Source of the DNA: Halopelagius inordinatus
GTDB taxonomy: Archaea > Halobacteriota > Halobacteria > Halobacteriales > Haloferacaceae
Reading direction: 5' to 3'
Length of the DNA: 64,000 bases
NCBI RefSeq assembly: GCF_900113245.1
Contig: NZ_FOOQ01000002.1
Location: 558,001-622,000 of the forward strand
In this document: positions 36,967 through 46,229 of the stretch, in pieces
How positions within the stretch are numbered: the first letter of the stretch is position 1
Layout of the letters: the number at the start of each line of letters is the position of its first letter
Notes under the pieces: generated by a model
The model's database searches: none
What the model saw: only the letters and a program-made list of their open reading frames with translations
Told to the model about the DNA's origin: nothing
Position numbers and translations under genes: made by a program

Positions 36967-38607
36967 ATGGCAGACGACCAGACGCGGGTCGAGTGGCGCA
37001 GGTGGGGACCCGACGCGTTCGAGGAGGCGCGGGCGGCCGACAAGCCGGTGTTGCTCTCTCTGACCGCGACGTGGTGCGACGGCTGTCACGAGATGGACGT
37101 CGAGACGTACGCGGAACCGCGAATCGCCGCGAACGTCAACGACCGGTTCGTCCCCGTCCGCGTGGACGTAGACCGCAACCCGCGAGTTCGAGAGCGGTAC
37201 AACATGGGCGGGTTCCCCTCGACGGTGTTTCTCACCCCGAGCGGTGACCTCCTGAACGGGGCGACGTATCTCGGTCCCGACGGGATGCGACAGGTACTCG
37301 AACGCGTCCGCGACGTCTGGACGGAGAAAGGCGAGGAGGCGGGGCGCGTCCCGCGCGCCCTCGCGGGCAAGCCGACGCCCGCGGGCGAGGTGACGACCAG
37401 AATCGAGGAGCATCTCGCGGGACAACTCGACGAGAAGTACGACCACCGCTTCGCCGGGTGGGGCGACGGCGCGAAGTTCCCGATGCCGCGCACCGTCGAG
37501 TTCGCGCTGAAACGCGCCCGCGAACAGGGGGTGGAGACGCTCGGTGCGATTCGCGAATCGCTGTTCGACGACGTGGAGGGCGGGTTCTTCCGGTACGCCG
37601 ACAGACCGGACTGGACCGACCCGCACCACGAGAAACTGCTCGACGCCAACGCGGCGCTGTGCCGCGCCTTCGCGAACGGCTACCTGTACACCGGCGACGA
37701 GGGGTTCGCCGAACCGGTCCGCGAGACGCTCGATTTCCTCGTCGAGAGCCTCTGGAACGGCGCGGCCTTCGGGGGCAGTCTCGGCCCCGCCGAGGAGTCA
37801 GACTACTACGACGGCGGTGCCGAAGAACGCGCGGGCGAGACCGGACCGCGGCGCGATTTGACCGCGTACGCCGGAGCCAACGCCCTCGCCGCGGACGCGT
37901 TGCTGACGTTCGCCGCGTACACCGACGACGAGAGAGCGACCGAGTACGCCCGCCGCGCGTTGGAGTACGTCGATTCGTCGCTGCTCGAAGATGGCGTCGT
38001 CACCCACTACCGGACGAAAGACGAGTCGGGCGAGTCGCTCCTCCTCGAAGACCACGCCCGCGTCGTCTCCGCGTTCGTCCGCGCCCGACAGGTCGTCGGC
38101 GACGAGGACGCCGTCGAAACCGCCCGTCCGGTCGCCGACGCGGCCATCGACGAACTCCAAGAGCCGGGAGGTGCGTTCCGTGACGGCCCCGAGACGGACG
38201 TCGGACTCCTCGACAAGACGCTTCGACCCCTCGACGGGAACGTCGAGATGGCGGACGCGCTACTCGACCTCGCGGCGGTGACGGGCGAGGACCGCTACGA
38301 GGAGGCCGCCCACGACGCGGTAGCGGCGTTCGGCGGCGCGTGGGACCGCATCGGCGTCCAAGTCGCGGGCTACGGCGGCGTCGCGGCGCGACTGACGCAC
38401 CCGACGCTCGTCGTCGACGTCGGGTCCCCCGCGGGGTCCGACCTCCACCGGGCGGCGATGCGCGTCGCGGACCACGAGAAGGTGGTGGTCCCCGACGCGG
38501 ACGTCCCGGCAGGGAACGCCGTCGTCCGACTCGGCGACGAGGAGGCGACGGCGACGACGCCGGACGAACTGATGGCCGCCGTCTCCGCTCTCGACGCGGG
38601 CGTCTGA
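36967..38607 (+). CDS. Thioredoxin-fold DUF255 protein (YyaL/SSP411-like)
   Basis: The 546-residue protein has an N-terminal thioredoxin-like domain with the CxxC pair WCDGC (Cys37, Cys40), in the family of YyaL and mammalian spermatogenesis-associated protein 20. The rest is an (alpha/alpha)6-barrel-like helical domain with repeated WxxD and Gly-rich patterns (GGFFRYADRPDWTDPHHEK cited in part). It is cytosolic; the substrate is unknown, with proposals ranging from redox repair to sugar-linked chemistry. The ATG at 36967 gives a normal length for the family. It faces away from FxsA. Confidence 0.82.
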   Translation: MADDQTRVEWRRWGPDAFEEARAADKPVLLSLTATWCDGCHEMDVETYAEPRIAANVNDRFVPVRVDVDRNPRVRERYNMGGFPSTVFLTPSGDLLNGATYLGPDGMRQVLERVRDVWTEKGEEAGRVPRALAGKPTPAGEVTTRIEEHLAGQLDEKYDHRFAGWGDGAKFPMPRTVEFALKRAREQGVETLGAIRESLFDDVEGGFFRYADRPDWTDPHHEKLLDANAALCRAFANGYLYTGDEGFAEPVRETLDFLVESLWNGAAFGGSLGPAEESDYYDGGAEERAGETGPRRDLTAYAGANALAADALLTFAAYTDDERATEYARRALEYVDSSLLEDGVVTHYRTKDESGESLLLEDHARVVSAFVRARQVVGDEDAVETARPVADAAIDELQEPGGAFRDGPETDVGLLDKTLRPLDGNVEMADALLDLAAVTGEDRYEEAAHDAVAAFGGAWDRIGVQVAGYGGVAARLTHPTLVVDVGSPAGSDLHRAAMRVADHEKVVVPDADVPAGNAVVRLGDEEATATTPDELMAAVSALDAGV

Positions 38608-38714
38608 GCGTCGATTCGGCGCGCCGAGACGAGCGGATGCGACGAAACGTCGGTCAACGGTGAGCGGGTGTAAACACCCGATGCGTTTTTAGTGCTGGAT
38701 AGTGAGACGAAGGT

Positions 38715-39539
38715 ATGGCTAGTCTTCGGGACCTGGGGTTGTCCGAGTACGAGGCTCGGGCGTATCGGTCTCTCCTCCGAACGGGCGCGACAACCGCAAA
38801 AGAGTTGTCTCGCGCCAGCGACGTGCCGATGGGTCGGATATACGACGTGTTGAACAGCCTCGAACAGCACAGCCTCGTGCGGAGTCAGGCCGCGAGTCGG
38901 CCGAAAAAGTACGTCGCCGTCGAGCCCGATATGGCGCTCGACCGTCTGTTAGAGAGCAAGCGGCGCGAACTCGACGAGAAGGCAGAACAGTACGAGGCGG
39001 TCGTCGACGACCTTTCGGACGAACTGGAGACGGCCGAACCCGTGCAGGGACAGTTCTGGACCGCCGCCGTCGGCACCGACGAGTCCGTCGATCTGCTGTT
39101 GGAACGACTCGCGGCCGCCGACGACTCTTTGGTCATGGTCGTCGGGACGCCCTCGGCGCAGTTCGACCTCGGAGAGGTCGGCGACCTGGTGACGGAGGAG
39201 TTAGCGACGGCGCTCGACCGCGGCGTGGAGGTGTCCGTCCTGATGTCGCCGGACCTCGTCACCTCGCTCCCCGAGAGCGTGGGCGAACGCTACCTCGACA
39301 GTCTGGCGGACCACCCGCAGTTCACCGTACGCACGTCGCCGAAACTCTCGGGGACGTTCAACCTCATCGACGACGTGGAAGTGTGCATCGAGGTGCCGAA
39401 TCCGCTCGACCCCGGCGAGGCGTTCGCGATGATAGACCTGAAGGACCCCGAGTTCAGCGCCGATATCCGATCGATGTTCGACCCGCGGTGGGAGGCGGCG
39501 GAACCGCTCTCGCTTTCGTCGTCCGCGTCCGGCGAGTAG
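38715..39539 (+). CDS. TrmB family transcriptional regulator
   Basis: This 274-residue protein has an N-terminal winged helix (LGLSEYEARAYRSLLRTGA; MGRIYDVLNSLEQHSLV) as in TrmB and TrmBL proteins, a short coiled stretch (LDEKAEQYEAVVDDLSDELE cited in part) and a C-terminal effector-binding region. TrmB regulators sense sugars or their phosphates and control sugar transport or glycolysis in archaea. Here the ligand and target are not visible in the neighbourhood. It is downstream of the thioredoxin-fold gene in the same direction. Confidence 0.85.
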   Translation: MASLRDLGLSEYEARAYRSLLRTGATTAKELSRASDVPMGRIYDVLNSLEQHSLVRSQAASRPKKYVAVEPDMALDRLLESKRRELDEKAEQYEAVVDDLSDELETAEPVQGQFWTAAVGTDESVDLLLERLAAADDSLVMVVGTPSAQFDLGEVGDLVTEELATALDRGVEVSVLMSPDLVTSLPESVGERYLDSLADHPQFTVRTSPKLSGTFNLIDDVEVCIEVPNPLDPGEAFAMIDLKDPEFSADIRSMFDPRWEAAEPLSLSSSASGE

Positions 39540-39591
39540 TCGGCGAGCGCTCTCTGGCGGCGAAAACTAAGAGACCGGCGACGCGTCCGTT

Positions 39592-40518
39592 CTACTGGTC
39601 CATCTCGCTTTCGAGCCGTTCGAACGTCACTTCTCGCTCGGCGTGGGCGTTGTGCTGGTGGATGGACTCGTCGTTCGACTGCTTCATGTAGACGACGGCG
39701 TCGTCGTCGAGGTGGTCGAGTTCATCGCGGACCTGATCGGCCATCGACCGAACGCAGTCCTCGACGAACTTCGCGTTCGCGTGTGCCTCGTACGTCATGT
39801 GGTCTTCGTCCGGACGCTTCGCGAGGTTGTAGATGCGCGCCGACATCGAGTCGCGGGCGATGTCGATGAGGTCCATCAGGTCCACGTCGGGAGAGCCCTC
39901 CGTCGTGACGGTGAGCGTCGCGTGTCCGCGCTGGGAGTGGCCCGGTTGCGGCACCTTTTGGAGGAACTCCTCTATCGTGTCGTCGTCCACCGCTAAATCC
40001 TGCAGGACGTCACGCGCCCGGGAGGCGGACATGCCCTGCGAACAGGGACAGACCGTCATCCCGGTCACTTCCGCGCCTATCTCCTCGCGCGTTCCCTCGT
40101 CGGTCGCGACGGCGCTCGCGATGATGGTCGCCGTCCCCTGCGTCGCGAGTCCGCTCGCGGGCGTGTCCTCGCGGAGGACGAGTTCGGCCGTCATGCGGAC
40201 TTCGGCGGTCGAAGTGTACTCGTGTTTCGCGAGGAGTCGCTCGGCGGCGTCGCCGCACATGTCCTCGACGCGGTAGGCGGGTTCGGAGACGGCGGATTCG
40301 AGCGTCTCGTCTATGACCTGCATGTTTCGGCTCATGTCGATTCCCTTCCGACCGCTCGGGAGGTCGACGAACACCTCGAACTCGGCCATCAAAACGAGCG
40401 GCCGCTTGTCGTCGCGGGCGATTTTGACGAGTTTGTCCACGCCCGTGACGCCGACCTGACTCAGCCCCACGGTGACGTCGGGGCGACTTGCCTGTACGTC
40501 AGGCAACTGGTGACTCAT
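39592..40518 (-). CDS. mptA: GTP cyclohydrolase MptA (FolE2 type)
   Basis: MptA opens GTP to the first intermediate of the archaeal methanopterin or folate-like pathway, using a metal. The 308 residues follow the FolE2/COG1469 family: [13 protein letters not shown] near residue 52-64, the Cys pair CPCSQGMS (Cys157, Cys159) of the metal site, and a C-terminal [12 protein letters not shown]. Haloarchaea use it for tetrahydrofolate synthesis. The gene is single and ends before the TrmB gene on the other strand. The start at 40518 (MSHQLPDV) is followed directly by the family core. Confidence 0.93.
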   Translation of the reverse strand: MSHQLPDVQASRPDVTVGLSQVGVTGVDKLVKIARDDKRPLVLMAEFEVFVDLPSGRKGIDMSRNMQVIDETLESAVSEPAYRVEDMCGDAAERLLAKHEYTSTAEVRMTAELVLREDTPASGLATQGTATIIASAVATDEGTREEIGAEVTGMTVCPCSQGMSASRARDVLQDLAVDDDTIEEFLQKVPQPGHSQRGHATLTVTTEGSPDVDLMDLIDIARDSMSARIYNLAKRPDEDHMTYEAHANAKFVEDCVRSMADQVRDELDHLDDDAVVYMKQSNDESIHQHNAHAEREVTFERLESEMDQ

Positions 40519-40632
40519 TGAGTAGAGGGACGGACGCGCGGCGATTAGTGCTTTCGCTTCGGAAATCGAGAGAACCGAGAAAACGGCGTCGAGGCGGGTG
40601 ATATCTCCGATATCGGTGACGGTCGGAGCGAG

Positions 40633-41049
40633 TCAGGGCCAGTCGTCGCGCCCCTCGGACTCGAAGGGGTCTTCTTCGGGCGATTCGCCCGCGAGCGCCC
40701 AGTTTGCGGCCTCGGCGGCCTGTGAGAGCGGGAGGTACTCCCACGATGCGTCCTCCGCGACGGCCCGGTCCTCCTCGGAGGTGCCGACGAAGACGTGCCG
40801 GTCGGTGTCGAACTGCTGTTTGACGTTGTCCAGACTCTCTTCGACGCCGCGGGGGCCGGAGAAGAAGTCCTGTCGGATGCGGTGCTTTCGCGTGAAGTTG
40901 GTCACCACGTACGTGGGCTTTTCGCTCACGACGCCGACGTACTCCGTCCACTGACGGGCGTCGTTGAACACGGCGTTTGGGTCCGCGAGCGATTTCAACG
41001 CCTCCAACTCGAACGCGAGCGTCATGTCCGTACTGCCGCCACCATCCAT
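40633..41049 (-). CDS. Haloarchaeal protein, DUF7124-like
   Basis: This 138-residue acidic protein starts MDGGGSTDMTLAFELEAL and continues with a conserved-looking core (DARQWTEYVGVVSEKPTYVV; FTRKHRIRQDFFSGPRG), with no membrane segment or Cys. I recall it as a haloarchaea-specific family, possibly DUF7124, without a known function. The start is the ATG at 41049. A further small gene lies upstream in the same direction. Confidence 0.62.
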   Translation of the reverse strand: MDGGGSTDMTLAFELEALKSLADPNAVFNDARQWTEYVGVVSEKPTYVVTNFTRKHRIRQDFFSGPRGVEESLDNVKQQFDTDRHVFVGTSEEDRAVAEDASWEYLPLSQAAEAANWALAGESPEEDPFESEGRDDWP

Positions 41050-41130
41050 ACGTACCTCTCCTCGCGTCTGGCGCAAAACGCCTTCGGTTGAGACGGCGCG
41101 CCGCCGCCGATTCCGAGAGAACGGTCGCTC

Positions 41131-41361
41131 TCAGCGGACGCGGTAGTAGTCGGTGAATCGGACCACGTCGCCGGGGTCGAGGTCGGCTGCCGTCGCGGGG
41201 TTCGTCTCCTCCTCGGAGACGAACAGTCGCTGTGCGGACGCCGACAGTTGGTCGAAGTCCCGCACCCGCGCGTCGGGGTCTATCCGCTCCGGTGAAACGA
41301 CGACCACGGACGACCCGTCCGCCAGTCCGTCGAGACTCTGGTCGCTCGCCGTTCGTGACAT
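41131..41361 (-). CDS. Small haloarchaeal hypothetical protein
   Basis: A 76-residue cytosolic chain with two short strand-like segments (SSVVVVSPERID; GDVVRFTDYYRVR) and an acidic middle. There is no named domain. It has the codon use of the region and lies 81 bases upstream of the DUF7124-like gene in the same direction. Confidence 0.55.
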   Translation of the reverse strand: MSRTASDQSLDGLADGSSVVVVSPERIDPDARVRDFDQLSASAQRLFVSEEETNPATAADLDPGDVVRFTDYYRVR

Positions 41362-41482
41362 ATGTTACCACTAGCCACTCGCAGCTGATAAACGTTTGGT
41401 GGACACGCAGAGTCGAGACGCTGGGCGACGAGAGCGAGACGGCTACGCGAGAGAGAAAAATCGAGGAGTCGAGGGGGAGCGA

Positions 41483-42727
41483 TTACTCCGCCGGGGCTTC
41501 TTCGAGTTCCAGGTCGTCGATGTCGAACTGCTCTCGCATCAGGACGTCCTTTTGGTCCGCGACGACGCGTTCCTCGCGCATGAGCTTCTTGTACTTGCTC
41601 TGCGGCGAGAGGTCGCCGATGAGGACGCCGCCGACGATTTTGCCGTCCTTGAACGCGAGACGCCGCCACTCGTCTTCGGAGTGTTTCGCTTCGACTTCGT
41701 CGTCGCCGAGCGTCGGGTGGCCAAAGGAGAGGAACGGGAAGTCGAAGTGAGTGATGGAGTACGAAGAGACCCACCGGAACTCCTCGGACTGAGGGTTCAC
41801 CATGTTCTTTGCGGCGATGGTCCCCTGTTCTTTCGCGGACCCCCACGCGCCGTTCTGCGCGCGTTCGCCGAGGATGACGTCGTGGAACTGGGTAATGTCG
41901 CCCGCGGCGTAGATGTCCTCGTCGCTCGTCTGCATGTACTCGTCGACGACGACGCCGTTGTCGCACTCCACGTCGGTGTCCTGCAGAATCTCGGTGTTGA
42001 AGTCCAGGCCGATGGCGATGCCGACGAAGTCGGCGTCGTAGCGGTCGCCGTTGGGATCGACGGCGGTGGTGACGGTGCCCTCGTCGTCGGTCTCGAAGTG
42101 GTCGACGCCGGACTCGAAGACGGGTTCGACGTTCCGTTCGCGGAGGGCGTCGTGGATTATCTCCGCGCCCTCTTCGGAGAGGGCGTAGCGCCACCAGGCG
42201 TTGCCGCGCATCAGGTACTTGCCTTCGACGTCGTTCGCGGCGGTGATGGCCGCGAGGTCGATGCCGAGCAGACCCGCGCCGACGACGACGGAACTGTCGG
42301 CTCGTTCGATGTGCTCGCGAATCTTCCGGGCGTCTTGGAACGTCCAGAAGTGGTGGATGCCGTCGGCGTCGGAGTTGTCGACCGGCAGTTGCGTCGGCGT
42401 CCCGCCCGTCGAGTAGAGGAGTTTGTCGTAGGATATCTCCTCGCCGTCGTGGGTCGTGACGGTGTGTCCGTCCGGGTCGACGTCCACGACGAGCGTGTTG
42501 AGTCGGAGGTCGATGTCTCGCTCGTCGTACCAGTCCTCTTCGTGGATGGAAATCGGTGCCTCGGGCAGCTTACCCTTCGCGAACTCTTTGATGAGAATCC
42601 GGTTGTACAGGGCCTCGCCCTCGTCCGTGATTACGATGATGTCGGCGTCGGGGTCCTCCTCGCGGAGGGTCTCTGCGGCGGAACTCCCCGCAATCCCGTC
42701 GCCGATGATCACGTACGACTGGGTCAT
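41483..42727 (-). CDS. FAD/NAD(P)-dependent pyridine-nucleotide-disulfide-type oxidoreductase
   Basis: This 414-residue protein has the N-terminal FAD motif GDGIAGSSAAETL (9-21), a second Rossmann domain with the NAD(P) motif VVGAGLLGIDLA in the middle, and the AAGDI flavin-contact motif in the C-terminal half. It resembles the nitrite reductase large subunit or rubredoxin reductase class. No redox Cys pair is present, so it does not look like a thioredoxin reductase. It is a single gene on its strand; the electron acceptor is unknown. Confidence 0.85.
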   Translation of the reverse strand: MTQSYVIIGDGIAGSSAAETLREEDPDADIIVITDEGEALYNRILIKEFAKGKLPEAPISIHEEDWYDERDIDLRLNTLVVDVDPDGHTVTTHDGEEISYDKLLYSTGGTPTQLPVDNSDADGIHHFWTFQDARKIREHIERADSSVVVGAGLLGIDLAAITAANDVEGKYLMRGNAWWRYALSEEGAEIIHDALRERNVEPVFESGVDHFETDDEGTVTTAVDPNGDRYDADFVGIAIGLDFNTEILQDTDVECDNGVVVDEYMQTSDEDIYAAGDITQFHDVILGERAQNGAWGSAKEQGTIAAKNMVNPQSEEFRWVSSYSITHFDFPFLSFGHPTLGDDEVEAKHSEDEWRRLAFKDGKIVGGVLIGDLSPQSKYKKLMREERVVADQKDVLMREQFDIDDLELEEAPAE

Positions 42728-42927
42728 AATCGGATGATTTGAGGCCGGGGTTAATGTGGGTTGCTATCCGTCTATTCGCGTGTACGTTGCGGCGACGGGC
42801 GCTCGTCGGCCGAGAGGCCGTCTCGGGGGCGCTCGTCTGCGAGCCGCGGCGGTCGGCGCGTAAATCAGGTCGCGGCGAGAACGCACGCGTGGGCTTGAAG
42901 AGCGTCCGGTCCTAACCTCCGGTAACG

Positions 42928-43527
42928 ATGAAGATACGTCAGAACATCCGCCACTTCGCCGCGAAGAAGGCCTTGACGATGCCCGTCGTCGGCGACATCG
43001 CGACGGAGAAACTCGTGGACATGCACGTGCGAATCTTCGGCGAGAAAGCCGACCCGGCGCGCCGAGAGGAACGCGAACCGCGGATGGAGGCGTTCTTCGA
43101 CTGCACGTTCGACACGTACGTCCGCGCCCTCGAAGAGGGGTTCACCGAGGCGAAGGCCCGCGAGATAACGCACGTGCAGGCGAACTTCGACTTCTACAAC
43201 CACGGCTGGACGGAGATGATGGAGTTCCCGGCGGACGAACTCGAGGACCACTACGAACGCTACCGCGACTTTTTCGAGCGGTACGACATCGACATCGCGG
43301 ACCCCCTCGGCGACTTCCGCACCCGCGAGATTCCGGACGCTCCCTCGACGCCCGAACGACTCGACGACCCGGTCCATCCCCACGCGGAGGGCGGGTTCGC
43401 AGACGACGTGTACGTCGAAGACGAGTCCGGCGAAATCCGCGTCGGCGGCCGAGACGAACCGGAAGACGTGGACGTGAGCGTCGCGCCGGGCGTCCAAGAG
43501 TCGGACGTGGACGAAGAGTCGGCCTGA
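42928..43527 (+). CDS. DUF6149 family protein
   Basis: The 199-residue protein begins MKIRQNIRHFAAKKALTMP and has a mostly helical core with aromatic-rich segments (NFDFYNHGWTEMMEFP; RYRDFFERYDIDIADPLGD) and a long acidic tail. I match it to the haloarchaeal DUF6149 family by this core. It is soluble and of unknown function. It is convergent with the MATE gene, 18 bases between stops. Confidence 0.68.
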   Translation: MKIRQNIRHFAAKKALTMPVVGDIATEKLVDMHVRIFGEKADPARREEREPRMEAFFDCTFDTYVRALEEGFTEAKAREITHVQANFDFYNHGWTEMMEFPADELEDHYERYRDFFERYDIDIADPLGDFRTREIPDAPSTPERLDDPVHPHAEGGFADDVYVEDESGEIRVGGRDEPEDVDVSVAPGVQESDVDEESA

Positions 43528-43545
43528 CGGCGCGTCCGGCCGGAC

Positions 43546-45024
43546 TCAGTCGTCGGCCGGGACGTGCGACCCGCGTTCGACGACGCTCTCTTTCCACGTG
43601 CCGCGCGTGAACCACGCCGCCGCGAGCATCGCCGCCGCGACGTTCGAGGCGGCGATTCCGTACCAGATGCCCGTCGGCCCCAACGAGGTGAACTCGACGA
43701 GGACGTACGAGATGGGCAGGCGAAGCACCCAAAGCGAGACCAGCGAAAACGCCATCGCGGTCCGCGTCGACCCGCTTCCGCGGAAGCCGCCGTTTACGAC
43801 GTTGAACACCCCGAGAAAGAGGAACGTCGGGCCGATGATGCGGAGGTAGTCCGCGCCGACGGCGATGACCGCCTCCTCGCCGGGGATGAACACCGCCACG
43901 ATGGGCGCCGCGAACAGGTACGCCGCCGCGGAGACGAACACCAAGACGGCGGCGATGAGTCCGGCGGAGACGTGGACGGCGCGTTCGGCGCGGTCTGACT
44001 GTCCCGCCCCGAGGTTCTGTCCCACCACCGTCGAGGTGCCCTGCGCGAGGCCGATAGCCGGGAGGAACACGAGCGAGTTGAGGCGGTTCCCGATACCGAA
44101 CGCGGCGACGGCGGTGTCGGTCCCGACGCCCGCCGCGGAGGCACCGGCGAACGCCACGAGAGCGGTCAACACGGTGACGCCGAGGGCGCGGGTGGACTGC
44201 TCGATGCTGGAGGGCGCTCCGATGCGGACTATCTTCTCGACGGTCTCTCTTTGCGGCACGAGGTCTGCAGGCGAGATGTCGATGCCCACGCGGCCCGAAA
44301 ACAGGAGGGCGAAGCCGATGCCCGCGCCCAACGCGCGCGAGAACACCGTCGCGATGGCCGCGCCTTGGACGCCGAACCCGGAGAACCCCGTCGCGGCGAA
44401 CAGCGACGCGCCGAGACTCTCCAGTCCGAGAGCGCCGAGGACCGGGTTGGCGTCGAATCCGAGGATGAGAAACGGGTCGAGGACGACGTTGACGACGACG
44501 CCGAACGCCATCAGATACATCGGCGTCTTGGTGTCGCCCCACCCGCGAAGCAGCGCCTGAAACATGAAGAACCCGAACATGAAGGCGACGCCGAGGAAGA
44601 TAGTTCGAGTGTACTCGACGGAGAGACGGTGAACCGTCGTTCCGGGCGTCGTCCCGATGAGGGGCAGAAGCGACGGCGTCAGCAGGTAGCCGACGGCGGC
44701 GAACCCCGCAGACAGCAGGATGACGAATCCGAGCGTCTGGGCGGCCACGTGGTTCACCTCATCGTGGTTCCCCGCGCCCTTGTTCTGGGCGACGAGTACC
44801 GTCCCGGCGACGGTGAACCCGCCGCCGAACGAGATCATGAGAAAGACGAGGGGCCACGAGAACGACAGCGCCGACACCGCCTCCGACCCGATTCGGCCGA
44901 CCCAGAACGTGTCCGCGAGGTTGTACGCCACCTGCATCAACTGCGAGAGGACGATGGGGAGAGAAAGCACCAACATCGGCTTCACCAAGTCGCCGTCCGT
45001 CAGATTCACGTCTCGGTGACTCAC
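43546..45024 (-). CDS. MATE family efflux transporter
   Basis: This 492-residue multidrug/toxin extrusion protein has twelve predicted membrane helices in two homologous halves, with the family signatures GDLVKPMLVLSLPIVLSQLMQ at the N-terminus (cited in part), QALLRGWGDTKTPMY after helix 5 and NGGFRGSGSTRTAM in the second half. It probably exports cationic compounds in exchange for Na or H. Its GTG start overlaps the TetR stop in a GTGA arrangement, so both are one operon. No Tat or Sec signal is present, as expected. Confidence 0.93.
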   Translation of the reverse strand: MSHRDVNLTDGDLVKPMLVLSLPIVLSQLMQVAYNLADTFWVGRIGSEAVSALSFSWPLVFLMISFGGGFTVAGTVLVAQNKGAGNHDEVNHVAAQTLGFVILLSAGFAAVGYLLTPSLLPLIGTTPGTTVHRLSVEYTRTIFLGVAFMFGFFMFQALLRGWGDTKTPMYLMAFGVVVNVVLDPFLILGFDANPVLGALGLESLGASLFAATGFSGFGVQGAAIATVFSRALGAGIGFALLFSGRVGIDISPADLVPQRETVEKIVRIGAPSSIEQSTRALGVTVLTALVAFAGASAAGVGTDTAVAAFGIGNRLNSLVFLPAIGLAQGTSTVVGQNLGAGQSDRAERAVHVSAGLIAAVLVFVSAAAYLFAAPIVAVFIPGEEAVIAVGADYLRIIGPTFLFLGVFNVVNGGFRGSGSTRTAMAFSLVSLWVLRLPISYVLVEFTSLGPTGIWYGIAASNVAAAMLAAAWFTRGTWKESVVERGSHVPADD

Positions 45025-45653
45025 TCGTCGTCGGCCTCCGCGTCCGCTCTGAGAATAGACGAGAGGACGAACTCGTCTAAGGCCGCGGCTATCTCCTCGG
45101 GCGCGTCGTCGTCGCCGAGTGTCACGTGCGCGCTTCGGGCCCCGTCGAGGGCGTCGAGGAGGAGGCGCGCGGTTCGTTCGGGGTCAACCTCGCGGAACGT
45201 CCCCGTCTCGACGCCCTCGCGGATGACAGCCGCGAACCGGTCGCGGAGCGTTCGCATGTTCGTCTGCAGTTGCTCGCGGTAGGCGTCCTCGTAGGGGGCG
45301 CGCATCCGAAGTTCCATCAGAGCGCGGCCGAACCGCGCGTACTCGTCGTCGTCGTCGTCGTCGTCCGGGAGCAACCGGTCGACGAGCGTCCGCAGTCGTT
45401 CGTCCGGACTCTCGCCTTCCGTCTCCTCGAACTTCTCTTCGAACCCCTCCAGCAGATACGCCAGAAAAGAAACCAGAAGGTTCCGCTTCGTGTCGTAGTG
45501 GTAGTGGAGAAGCGACGTGCTCTTTCCGGCCTCGTCCGCGATATCCTGCATCGTCAGCGAGGCGAACCCGTTGTCACAGAGCGCCCGGTAGGTGGCCTCC
45601 ATGACCTCCTCGTGGACGTCTCGCGGCGCGGGGGTGTCTCTGTCGTCGGTCAC
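45021..45653 (-). CDS. TetR/AcrR family transcriptional repressor
   Basis: The 210-residue protein has a TetR helix-turn-helix near residues 20-55 (ATYRALCDNGFASLTMQDIA and STSLLHYHYDTKRNLL, each cited in part) and a C-terminal ligand domain. It is the first gene of a two-gene operon with MATE and starts at the GTG at 45653. A perfect 14-bp palindrome lies 3 bases upstream of that GTG, a natural autoregulatory operator. Ligand unknown, probably a MATE substrate. Confidence 0.92.
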   Translation of the reverse strand: MTDDRDTPAPRDVHEEVMEATYRALCDNGFASLTMQDIADEAGKSTSLLHYHYDTKRNLLVSFLAYLLEGFEEKFEETEGESPDERLRTLVDRLLPDDDDDDDEYARFGRALMELRMRAPYEDAYREQLQTNMRTLRDRFAAVIREGVETGTFREVDPERTARLLLDALDGARSAHVTLGDDDAPEEIAAALDEFVLSSILRADAEADDE

Positions 45654-45655
45654 TA

Positions 45656-45669
45656 ACTGACTAGTCAGT
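45656..45669. promoter_or_regulatory. Palindromic operator of the TetR-MATE operon
   Basis: ACTGACTAGTCAGT is its own reverse complement. Flanking bases extend it imperfectly to 18 (TAACTGACTAGTCAGTCA). It lies directly before the tetR GTG start, where a bound repressor would block transcription or initiation. Confidence 0.65.
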
Positions 45670-45719
45670 CAGGAGCGGGAAAAGCCCTTTCGGTTCTGTC
45701 GGGACCCGAGAGAGTCAGT

Positions 45720-46133
45720 CTATCGCTCTCGGTTGTCGTCGTCGTCGTCCGTTTCGACGTCGATTCGGTGAGGTTCGGAGGCCTCCCCGCGGGACTTCCG
45801 TTTGCCGTCGCCGGCGTTGACCGGAAGTTTCTGCCTGACTTCGTTCGCGAGAGACTCGACGCGGTGGCGAACCGTCTTCACCTCGTCTTCGAACTTCTGG
45901 ACGTTCCGTTCGACGTAGTGAACCTTGTCGCGGGGGATTCGCCGCACCAGGTCGTTGCCCTCCTCGTCGGTGCCCGACATGAACGCCCAGTGGTCCTGCG
46001 CGTAGACCACCTGCTCGTTCGAGACGGTCACCTCTTTTGTCCCCTCTTCCGGATGCTCGTAGACTATCGTCGCTTTGCCCATCTCGACCGGCATCTCCGC
46101 GGCGTCGTCGTCTCGGCTCTCGGTGTCGCTCAT
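45720..46133 (-). CDS. Conserved acidic haloarchaeal protein
   Basis: A 137-residue cytosolic protein; the middle has a beta-rich part (GKATIVYEHPEEGTKEVTV; VVYAQDHWAFMSG) and a helical part (FEDEVKTVRHRVESLANEV), and both ends are acidic. The longer frame to 46196 begins in the intergenic region and is not used. No function can be assigned. It lies between tetR and the flavin enzyme, in the same direction. Confidence 0.6.
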   Translation of the reverse strand: MSDTESRDDDAAEMPVEMGKATIVYEHPEEGTKEVTVSNEQVVYAQDHWAFMSGTDEEGNDLVRRIPRDKVHYVERNVQKFEDEVKTVRHRVESLANEVRQKLPVNAGDGKRKSRGEASEPHRIDVETDDDDDNRER

Positions 46134-46229
46134 AGATGCGTAGGAGATACCGACCGCAGGAGGGTATGCTCTATTGCGGTTCCCGAAGAATGTCACGTTC
46201 CCGAACGATGCGGCGACCCGCGCCCGCGA

